Source of the DNA: Nitrospira sp. ST-bin5
GTDB taxonomy: Bacteria > Nitrospirota > Nitrospiria > Nitrospirales > Nitrospiraceae
Assembly (NCBI GenBank): GCA_002083555.1
Contig: MSXN01000016.1
Location: 12,673-47,349, forward strand
DNA length: 34,677 bases
Direction of reading: 5' to 3'
Below, one piece after another: positions 15,789-22,025 of this stretch; positions within the stretch are counted from its first letter, which is position 1, and each line of letters starts with the position of its first letter. The translations under genes and the position numbers were made by a program. The notes under the pieces are model-generated. The model saw only the letters and a program-made list of their open reading frames with translations, was not told where the DNA came from and did no database searches.

Positions 15789-16266
15789 GCGCCAGTCCGC
15801 TTGGTTTAATGATGAATGTTTTGGATGACTCTTTTTGGTCGCTCTCGTTCCTTTTGGTAAGCAAATGACATGCCATTGAGAAGTAAGGGGAAAAGTATCC
15901 AAGTTTTAAACAAGAAAGCACGTCTCTGAGGGCGATGGGAGTCATCTCTTCATATTAAATAACCAGCCAGAGAGGTGATGTAATGAGATAACCATTTAGA
16001 TAAATCAGCTGGTTACGTAGATGATTATTGAGAGATGTTGTGGGTGGATGGGTGGAGTCTTTGGATACAAAAAAGAAGGGGAAGAGAGGCGAACGCTAAA
16101 GGAAGCTTCTGGATTGATGGGTGTTTCTTGACGGAAGCGTGTCAGAAAATGTTCAGTGTCTGGAATTGGCGTGCAAGAATGTTCCTGAGCTCACTAGGGT
16201 TTACTGACAAAGAAAATGGTGAATATTTCGGCAACCGTGATTACGAGTGGGATGCTTCCCACGAGG
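15789..16266. other. Low-GC intergenic stretch, no supported gene
   Basis: About 480 bases downstream of miaB and upstream of the lipoprotein gene are clearly lower in GC than the flanks. Frames crossing it (a plus-strand one from 16035, a minus-strand one from 15945) have no start signals, unusual composition rich in Trp, Cys and Arg, and no recognisable domain. It may hold promoters or decayed sequence; I cannot identify a feature. Confidence 0.4.
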
Positions 16267-17601
16267 TTACTCGGCGAACAGCGCGGCCACCGATGAGTCG
16301 GCGATCCGACGATGCGTTAATCTGCCAGGCTGCAGCGGTTCAAGGGCTTTATCCCAGATGACCGCGATGTTTCCGTCGGTTTTGCCCATCCAGCGGTCCG
16401 GCGAACGGGTGGCTTCCCGTTCGACGAGCACTGAGAGAGTTTGGCCAACGTATTCACGATTTCTTGCCCCGCCGATCTCGCGCTGAAGCTCCACAAGCCG
16501 CTTCACGCGGTCGCCCTTCACCGCTTCCGGTATGTCGTCCTGAAATTTTCTGGCGGCGATGGTGTTCTTCCGTTCGGAGTAGGCGAAGACGAAGGCGGAA
16601 TGGAACCGGGTTTGCTCGACGAGGCGACAAGTGCTCTCGAAGTCTTGCTCGGTTTCTGTACTAAACCCACAGATGATGTCAGTGGTCAGGACGATGTCCG
16701 GTATCATTCCCTTGATTTGGTTAACCAACCCGGAGTAATCGGCGGCGGTGTACTCGCGTCCCATCAGGCCGAGAATGCGATCGCTCCCGGATTGGAGCGG
16801 CAGATGAATGTGCTTGCAGATCTTCGGGTGCGAAGCGATGGCGTCAAGCAGCGAACGCGGGTAGTCCTTGGGGTGCGGCGAGGTAAAGCGGACCCGTTCG
16901 ATCCCGGCGGTGTCTGCTACGGCTGAGATGAGTTTGGCAAAGTCCCAATCGTCGGAACGATAGGAGTTCACATTCTGCCCGAGCAATGTAATTTGTTTGT
17001 ATCCGAGGGACGCAGCTTGCTGCGCTTCGGCCAGGACACTCTGGGGATCGCGTGAACGCTCACGTCCGCGGGTGTACGGGACGACGCAAAAACTGCAGAA
17101 ATTGTCGCAGCCGCGCATCACAGTGATCCAGGCATTGACCCCGCCCTCGCGATCCGGCAGTACCCCTTCATAGGTTTCGTATTCGGACAGGTCCAGAGCA
17201 AAAGCCTTCTTGGCAAATCCCTGCTCTTGCGCCTGCAGCGCATTCGTAATCAACATCGGGAGCTGGCGGTAGGCATCGGGGCCGGCGAGGACGTCGATCA
17301 GCGGCACTTTCTTCGTCAGCTCATCTTTGAGGCTTTGCGCCATGCAACCCAACACGCCAACGACGAGCGGGCGTTCTTTCTTGACCGCCTGCAACTCTCC
17401 GAGATGCCCGTAGACCTTGTTGTGGGCGTTCTCACGAATAGCGCAGGTGTTCATCAGCATTATGTCGGCCCGCTCACGGTCTTCAGTGAAGGCAAACCCG
17501 TCCTGTTTGAGCAATGAGCGGACAAGCTCACTGTCAGATTCGTTCATCTGACAGCCGAATGTTTCAATATGGACAAGAGGTGGCGTAGGCTTGTTCGTCA
17601 T
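16267..17601 (-). CDS. miaB: tRNA-2-methylthio-N6-dimethylallyladenosine synthase MiaB
   Basis: This radical-SAM methylthiotransferase adds a methylthio group to i6A37 of tRNAs that read U-starting codons. It is 444 residues, normal for MiaB. The N-terminal domain carries the three cysteines of the auxiliary cluster (FGCQMN, NTCAIRE, LGCMAQ). The radical-SAM cluster is CDNFCSFC, followed by VVPYTRGRERSR. The C-terminal TRAM domain (GQTLSVLVE to GNIAVIWD) binds tRNA. The ATG at 17601 overlaps the mtaB stop (ATGA), so it is coupled to mtaB. The longer frame to 17658 runs inside mtaB and is not used. Confidence 0.93.
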   Translation of the reverse strand: MTNKPTPPLVHIETFGCQMNESDSELVRSLLKQDGFAFTEDRERADIMLMNTCAIRENAHNKVYGHLGELQAVKKERPLVVGVLGCMAQSLKDELTKKVPLIDVLAGPDAYRQLPMLITNALQAQEQGFAKKAFALDLSEYETYEGVLPDREGGVNAWITVMRGCDNFCSFCVVPYTRGRERSRDPQSVLAEAQQAASLGYKQITLLGQNVNSYRSDDWDFAKLISAVADTAGIERVRFTSPHPKDYPRSLLDAIASHPKICKHIHLPLQSGSDRILGLMGREYTAADYSGLVNQIKGMIPDIVLTTDIICGFSTETEQDFESTCRLVEQTRFHSAFVFAYSERKNTIAARKFQDDIPEAVKGDRVKRLVELQREIGGARNREYVGQTLSVLVEREATRSPDRWMGKTDGNIAVIWDKALEPLQPGRLTHRRIADSSVAALFAE

Positions 17602-18947
17602 AGCATCGGCAACATGGTCGTGGTGGCCGGGCGACCTGCGAGGTGGCCGACAGCCCAACGTTCGCTGGCGGCAGTGATGGTGACGGAATGCATCTGGTTC
17701 GTAAGTTCAGAACGCGAAGGGACCGCAACTCTCAGAAATGTGGACGTCGTGCCAACCGCGAAACCGTCATGGTGACCCGCTTCGAATAAGACCGGAAGCG
17801 TCGTTCCAATATGCCTATCATGGACGGCGAGGCGTTTGGCTTGTGAGAGACTCGTTAAGATGGCGGTCCGTTTTTTCATCTGCGTCACGTTGACAGGATT
17901 GGCCAGCTTCACCGCCGCGGTCCCCGGTCTTGGGGAAAATGGAAACACATGGAAATAGGCAAAGGGGAGTTCGGTGGCCAGCTTCAGCGTATTGCCGAAG
18001 GCTGTCTCATCCTCCCCGGGAAAGCCGACCATGATGTCTGTGCCGAGTCCCAGGTTGGGGATCTGGCGTAAGGCGCGCGTAATCAACTGCACATAATCCT
18101 GCGCCGAGTATGAGCGGTTCATCGCGGCCAAGATATTGTCATCTCCACTTTGGAGAGGTATGTGGAGATAGGGGCAGAGTTTGGATGACGAGGCCATCAG
18201 GTCGAGCAGCCGATCGGTGACCGTGGTCGGCTCGATGGAAGAAATCCGGATGCGTTCCAGACCGGGGATAGTTTCCAACTGGGTGATCACGGTACAGAGA
18301 TCCGCACCGGCCTGGTGGTATTGTCCGATGTTCACTCCGGTCAACACGATTTCCCTAACACCCTGGTCGGCCAGGAGTTCGGCCTCGCGCAACAGATCGT
18401 CGAGCAGGCGGCTACGTTCCCGGCCTCGTGCAAAGGGGATCAGGCAGAAACTGCACATGGTATTGCAGCCGTCTTGAATCTTGAGCGGCGCACGGGTGGA
18501 ATCCGGTGCGCCATACTCGGGAAGTTCAAAGTCTTCCGGGGCGATGGTCTTGGTGCGATGCACGACCGGCGCTGCGTACTTCTGCAGACGATCGCTTGGT
18601 GGCAGAAAGGTCGGGAGGTCGAGCTTGTATTGATTCCCGACGATCAGGTCGATGCCGGCCTGCTTCTTCAACCCTTCGGGGCCTGTCTGCGCATAGCAAC
18701 CGGTGACGGCAATAAAAGCCTTAGGTGAATGCTTGAGCGTTTTGCGAATGAGATACCGAGAAGTCCGTTCTGCATCTTCCGTGACAGAGCAGGTATTGAG
18801 GATGAGAAGATCCGTTGGCTCGCCGAACGCGACCAGGCGATAGCCGTCTTGCCGCAATCGTTCGCCAAGTACGGCTGTTTCCGCCTGATTCAGACGGCAG
18901 CCTAGCGTATGGAGCGAGGCGCGTGGTTGTGCAGCGTTCGTGATCAT
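17598..18947 (-). CDS. mtaB: tRNA t6A37 methylthiotransferase MtaB
   Basis: This encodes 449 residues, a second methylthiotransferase paralogous to MiaB, expected to convert t6A37 to ms2t6A37 in tRNAs reading A-starting codons. Auxiliary-cluster cysteines lie in LGCRLNQAE, NTCSVTE and TGCYAQ; the radical-SAM motif is CNTMCSFC followed by LIPFARGRERSR. The LGCRLNQ and NTCSVT variants are typical of MtaB and separate it from MiaB. It has a TRAM-like C-terminus ending with a hydrophobic TMLPML. There is no clear Shine-Dalgarno before the ATG at 18947; a TATAAT ends 8 bases upstream, so the message may be leaderless. It is first in the mtaB-miaB operon. Confidence 0.92.
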   Translation of the reverse strand: MITNAAQPRASLHTLGCRLNQAETAVLGERLRQDGYRLVAFGEPTDLLILNTCSVTEDAERTSRYLIRKTLKHSPKAFIAVTGCYAQTGPEGLKKQAGIDLIVGNQYKLDLPTFLPPSDRLQKYAAPVVHRTKTIAPEDFELPEYGAPDSTRAPLKIQDGCNTMCSFCLIPFARGRERSRLLDDLLREAELLADQGVREIVLTGVNIGQYHQAGADLCTVITQLETIPGLERIRISSIEPTTVTDRLLDLMASSSKLCPYLHIPLQSGDDNILAAMNRSYSAQDYVQLITRALRQIPNLGLGTDIMVGFPGEDETAFGNTLKLATELPFAYFHVFPFSPRPGTAAVKLANPVNVTQMKKRTAILTSLSQAKRLAVHDRHIGTTLPVLFEAGHHDGFAVGTTSTFLRVAVPSRSELTNQMHSVTITAASERWAVGHLAGRPATTTMLPML

Positions 18948-18955
18948 CCCGCGGC

Positions 18956-18985
18956 ATTATAGGGGAGGGGTCGCAAGAGGGGCAA
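18956..18985 (-). promoter_or_regulatory. Candidate sigma-70 promoter of mtaB-miaB
   Basis: On the minus strand, TTGCCC (18980-18985), an 18-base spacer and a perfect TATAAT (18956-18961) precede mtaB. The predicted transcript start falls within a base or two of the ATG at 18947, which would give a leaderless message. This fits the lack of a ribosome-binding site. Confidence 0.55.
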
Positions 18986-19009
18986 GGTGGGATGCTGTAG
19001 GGCATCGAA

Positions 19010-19038
19010 TTGACACGGATTTCTTAGATCGATACAGT
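19010..19038 (+). promoter_or_regulatory. Candidate sigma-70 promoter of the secreted-protein gene
   Basis: TTGACA (19010-19015, perfect), a 17-base spacer and TACAGT (19033-19038, 4/6) point rightwards. The expected transcript start near 19045 leaves room for the GGGAGGTG ribosome-binding site at 19052-19059. It is back-to-back with the mtaB promoter. Confidence 0.55.
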
Positions 19039-19064
19039 GTGCGGACTTGCCGGGAGGTGTCGAG

Positions 19065-19472
19065 ATGGTCTCACGAGCGACCTGGATGCGCACACTGCTG
19101 ATCGCCTCCCTTTTGATCGTGCCTGCCCACACTGCGTCCCACGGAGTCTTGCCGGTTGAACCGGAACTGACCACGCGGCTCGACGAGCTCTACGACCATG
19201 AAGCCCGTCTTTTTCTGATGCTATATTCCTTAAAAGGCGACGGTCAGGTCGACTATGTGACGGGCAGGTCCGTGCAGGAGTATGCGCGGAGCAACTACGG
19301 CAATCCGGTCTATAAAACGGATGAGTACCCGCTCTTCTATTGGTGGGATCACACGATGTGGAATGATCCCGAGCAAGACGGAGTGAACGGGAACGAGCGC
19401 GTGTATCAGGAACACATTGACTTCGATATCTTGCGGTACAAACCCTGTGCGTTCAACGGCCAACCCTGTTAG
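19065..19472 (+). CDS. Secreted protein of unknown function with Asp/Asn-rich loops
   Basis: This encodes 135 residues. The N-terminal signal (WMRTLLIASLLIVPAHTAS) suggests export. The mature part has two loops that resemble calcium-binding turns: LKGDGQVDYVTGR and DPEQDGVNGNERVY. Between them lies an aromatic stretch (YPLFYWWDHTMWNDP). Two cysteines close the protein (KPCAFNGQPC) and may pair. I chose the ATG at 19065 because GGGAGGTG is 6-8 bases upstream. It stands alone between divergent mtaB and the AmpG-like gene. No family is recognised; calcium binding is inference. Confidence 0.72.
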   Translation: MVSRATWMRTLLIASLLIVPAHTASHGVLPVEPELTTRLDELYDHEARLFLMLYSLKGDGQVDYVTGRSVQEYARSNYGNPVYKTDEYPLFYWWDHTMWNDPEQDGVNGNERVYQEHIDFDILRYKPCAFNGQPC

Positions 19473-19643
19473 CGTGATTCATTTCAACGTGTTGTTCGAA
19501 CGGTTCCAGGCTCGTCCCTCTTGCGAGTTTGCGTGGATTCGAGATTCTGCTGCGGAAGAGTTCCTGTTAAATGGTATTCTGCTTTCTAGTTCTTCTGCAG
19601 GCGTAATCTGCATCTTGGGCGTAATCAATGAGTGACTTGTCGA

Positions 19644-20936
19644 ATGAGTCTTTCTAGCCTCCTACCTCTGGCCTTGCTGAATCGCCGTTTGGCGGTCATG
19701 TTTCCCCTTGGGTTTCTGTCAGGGCTTCCACTGGCGCTCACGGCCGGGACGCTGCAAGCCTGGTTGACGGTGGAGGGGGTAGATCTGAAAACCATCGGCA
19801 TTTTCACGCTGGTGGGATTGCCCTACACGCTTAAGTTTCTCTGGGCGCCGGTCATCGATCGGTTGGTTCCTCCCTGGCTGGGTCGTCGGCGTGGCTGGAT
19901 GGTGCTGACGCAGCTCTGTGTCGCACTGGGTGTGGCCATGATGGCGGTGACAAGCCCGCGGCACCATCCGGAGCTGCTCGCGGCCTTTGCCCTGCTTGTG
20001 GCCTTTCTCGCGGCCTCACTCGATATTGTCTTCGACGCTTATCGGACCGAGACGTTGGAATCCCAGGAACGGGGATTCGGCGCAGCTGTATGGGTGAACG
20101 GATACCGGATCGCGTTGTTAGTGGCCGGGGCCGGGGCGCTGGTCATCGCGGATCTGGTGGGGTGGCAAACGACCTATCTCCTTTTGGCCGCGCTCATGGT
20201 GATCGGCACGGCCGTTATCTTTCTAAGTCCCGAGCCAGGCAGGGTGGCCGATTCTCCGAAGACGATGGGTGAAGCGATCGGTGCGCCGCTTGCTGAATTC
20301 TTCATGCGTCCCCATGCGGTCGGATTTCTGGCGGTGATTGTGCTCTACAAACTTGGCGATGCCTTTGCCTCTTCGCTCCAAACCGCGTTTCTCATCGGCG
20401 GGGTGGGATTTACCGCCGGGGAAGTCGGGTATGTGAAGGGTATCGGTATTCTGGCGACGTTGCTGGGAGCGCTGTTCGGTGGCCTCTTGATGGCACGGAT
20501 GGGGCTCGTGCAGTCGCTTTTGCTCTTCGGCCTGCTGCAGGCTGTGTCGAATCTCGGATTTGTGATGCTGGCCTGGGCGGGGAAGAGCGCGGCGCTGCTT
20601 GCGGCCGTCGTCATGGTTGAAAACATCACCGGGGGGATGGGCACGGCAGCGTTTGTGGCGCTGGTGATGTCGCTCTGCGATCCGCGGTATACGGCCACGC
20701 AGTTTGCGTTGCTGTCCTCGCTCGAAGCCCTTGGTCGCGTCTTTGCCGGTCGCCCTTCCGCCGATGTCGTTGCGGCGGTCGGGTGGAGCCAATTTTTTCT
20801 CCTGACGTTTGTGGTGGCACTGCCTGGTCTCTGGGCGGTCTGGCGGGTACGTGAACGGATTTCTTTTGGCCCGCCCAGTCGTGGTGGGCCGGTTGTCCCA
20901 GCCGTCGTACCGGTTCAGCCGGTGGGCACCCGCTAA
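19644..20936 (+). CDS. ampG: MFS transporter, AmpG-like (muropeptide permease family)
   Basis: This encodes 430 residues with about twelve membrane helices, starting PLALLNRRLAVMFPLGF. Conserved AmpG features are visible: GLPYTLKFLWAPVIDR after the second helix, the R-R-R-G-W loop, and the helix-5 block DIVFDAYRTETLESQERGFGAA, which matches the D-A-x-x-T-x-x-L-x-x-x-E-R-G of AmpG. AmpG imports anhydromuropeptides for cell-wall recycling and can influence beta-lactamase induction. The frame opens at GTG 19632; I prefer the ATG at 19644, though neither has a strong ribosome-binding site. The stop overlaps the stop of the convergent gene. The family is firm; the substrate is inferred. Confidence 0.85.
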   Translation: MSLSSLLPLALLNRRLAVMFPLGFLSGLPLALTAGTLQAWLTVEGVDLKTIGIFTLVGLPYTLKFLWAPVIDRLVPPWLGRRRGWMVLTQLCVALGVAMMAVTSPRHHPELLAAFALLVAFLAASLDIVFDAYRTETLESQERGFGAAVWVNGYRIALLVAGAGALVIADLVGWQTTYLLLAALMVIGTAVIFLSPEPGRVADSPKTMGEAIGAPLAEFFMRPHAVGFLAVIVLYKLGDAFASSLQTAFLIGGVGFTAGEVGYVKGIGILATLLGALFGGLLMARMGLVQSLLLFGLLQAVSNLGFVMLAWAGKSAALLAAVVMVENITGGMGTAAFVALVMSLCDPRYTATQFALLSSLEALGRVFAGRPSADVVAAVGWSQFFLLTFVVALPGLWAVWRVRERISFGPPSRGGPVVPAVVPVQPVGTR

Positions 20937-21226
20937 GATGACAGCTTGCGCTGGAGAAACAGCACGAACAGCATGAGGGTGGCCAGCGGGGCAAAGAGAA
21001 ACGGCACGAGCCAGAGCCAGACATTCTTTCCGCGGACGCGGGCCTGGTCGATCATCCAGACAAAGACCCAGATCATGAGGCCGGCATAATTGAGAGCCAT
21101 CCATCGGGTGGTGTGTATCTTCAGGCCGCTCCCGCTATCCGGTGATCCTTGAAGAAGGAAGACCATGAGCAAGAGCATGAAGCTTCCCAGCAGCGCGGCA
21201 ACCAGGCGTTTACTCCAAACAAACAT
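20933..21226 (-). CDS. Small three-helix membrane protein
   Basis: This encodes 97 residues with three hydrophobic helices (about 9-28, LVAALLGSFMLLLMVFLLQG; about 42-60, MALNYAGLMIWVFVWM; about 68-90, LWLVPFLFAPLATLMLFVLF). It ends in a short basic tail. The ATG at 21226 has CAGGAGGA 5-6 bases upstream, which rules out the longer frame to 21319. It is convergent with ampG, with overlapping stops. The layout (VWLWLVPFLFAPLATLMLFV) is like small integral membrane proteins of unknown role. I cannot name a family. Confidence 0.72.
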   Translation of the reverse strand: MFVWSKRLVAALLGSFMLLLMVFLLQGSPDSGSGLKIHTTRWMALNYAGLMIWVFVWMIDQARVRGKNVWLWLVPFLFAPLATLMLFVLFLQRKLSS

Positions 21227-21284
21227 GAGATCCTCCTGTGAGATGTGGCCGCCCGATCGAGATAGGGAGCGGTGGTGCGGGGCT

Positions 21285-21313
21285 AGGCTAATCAGCCTGT
21301 TTGGGTTTGTCAA
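21285..21313 (-). promoter_or_regulatory. Candidate promoter of the three-helix membrane protein
   Basis: On the minus strand, a perfect TTGACA (21308-21313) is followed after 17 bases by TAGCCT (21285-21290). The -10 match is weak (3/6). The predicted start would leave a leader of about 50 bases before the ATG at 21226. Confidence 0.38.
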
Positions 21314-21364
21314 ACTCATAGATTCTGGTGCTTTCGACGATCAACTGATCCCGTTGGAGGTGGT

Positions 21365-21736
21365 ATGAGCCTTCTTCGTCTCGCGATCATCGTGGTTGCG
21401 CTGGGTGTGGCGGTGGGGCTGGCCTTGTCCAATCCAACGATGGACGACTATCTGCAGTTTGTGGAGAGGGAATTGGGAAAGGCGATCAATCGAATGGATC
21501 GTAGTGCTCCCAGCCGCGAGCAGCAATTTATCCGGCAGGTATTCCAAAGTCAGAGTAAGAAGATTCTCCAAGAGGTGGTTCGCCCTCATACGAAGCGGCA
21601 GAATTGGGGGATCGCGAGTCGGTATGTCACACAGGCTGTGAGTACGAAGATTGTTGTGATCGGTGTGGCGGGTCACTTCATTCCCATCGAAGGAGTTGAG
21701 GAGGCGACCATTAAAATTGGACGATTGGCTTTTTAG
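21365..21736 (+). CDS. DUF4359 domain protein
   Basis: This encodes 123 residues. A single N-terminal hydrophobic segment (LRLAIIVVALGVAVGLALSN) is followed by NPTMDDYLQFVERELGKAI, the start of the DUF4359 domain (membrane helix, then N-P-x-x-x-x-Y-x-x-F). The protein ends with TKIVVIGVAGHFIPIEG. It is anchored in the inner membrane with the rest in the periplasm, or is exported with the helix as a signal. GGAGGTGGT lies directly before the ATG. Its function is unknown. It is followed by the nrdJ control region on the same strand, but the 290-base gap argues against one operon. Confidence 0.78.
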   Translation: MSLLRLAIIVVALGVAVGLALSNPTMDDYLQFVERELGKAINRMDRSAPSREQQFIRQVFQSQSKKILQEVVRPHTKRQNWGIASRYVTQAVSTKIVVIGVAGHFIPIEGVEEATIKIGRLAF

Positions 21737-21781
21737 GCGGTCCCTGGCGATCAATTTCCTGCCATTTTGGAGTCCTATTTC

Positions 21782-21790
21782 TGTGGATAA
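21782..21790 (-). promoter_or_regulatory. Perfect DnaA box upstream of nrdJ
   Basis: TGTGGATAA on the plus strand is TTATCCACA on the minus strand, the exact consensus for the initiator DnaA. It lies about 100 bases upstream of the nrdJ promoter. In E. coli, DnaA boxes in the nrdAB promoter help tie dNTP supply to replication. Whether this single site is functional is inference. Confidence 0.45.
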
Positions 21791-21870
21791 GTATCTCAAA
21801 ATCTCCGCAAGCTAGCGATCAGACACGCAGATTGACTGTCCCCAGGTTTTCCCCTCATATCCCGCTCCAA

Positions 21871-21886
21871 CCACTATACTTGGTGT
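21871..21886 (+). promoter_or_regulatory. NrdR box 1
   Basis: CCACTATACTTGGTGT matches 12 of 16 positions of the NrdR consensus (acaCwAtATaTwGtgt). Its last base is the first base of the -35 element. NrdR represses ribonucleotide reductase genes when dATP is high. Pairing with box 2 at a 32-base offset makes the call much stronger. Confidence 0.72.
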
Positions 21887-21914
21887 TGACAAAAGATCTG
21901 AATAGCTATATGTA
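21886..21914 (+). promoter_or_regulatory. Candidate sigma-70 promoter of nrdJ
   Basis: A perfect TTGACA (21886-21891) is followed 15-17 bases later by a TATATG/TATGTA -10 region (21907-21914). The -35 touches NrdR box 1 and the -10 lies inside NrdR box 2, so a bound repressor would block polymerase. The leader would be about 105 bases. Confidence 0.6.
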
Positions 21915-21918
21915 GTCC
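21903..21918 (+). promoter_or_regulatory. NrdR box 2
   Basis: TAGCTATATGTAGTCC contains the NrdR core CwATATnTwG. It starts 32 bases after box 1, leaving a 16-base gap. This is the spacing (about three helical turns) seen for paired NrdR boxes in other bacteria. It covers the -10 region of the nrdJ promoter. Confidence 0.72.
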
Positions 21919-22025
21919 ATCCGCGATGGGAACCTCACATCACGGTCGTCCCGTACCAGAGAAAAGATCCTCAATTATGACCCCATTTGTACACAGCTAC
22001 AGAACCCTCTTGAAGGAGGACTATT

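Noticed and set aside
16035..16361. Plus-strand frame of 108 codons
   Set aside because: It is Trp/Cys/Arg-rich, has no ribosome-binding site and runs into the end of miaB.
20223..21104. Open frame of 293 codons on the minus strand across ampG
   Set aside because: Composition is low-complexity (Arg, His, Gln, Pro) and it is antisense to a strongly supported membrane protein.
21737..22025. Cobalamin riboswitch upstream of the B12-dependent nrdJ
   Set aside because: I looked for a B12-box and the conserved stems and saw none; NrdR boxes explain control better.
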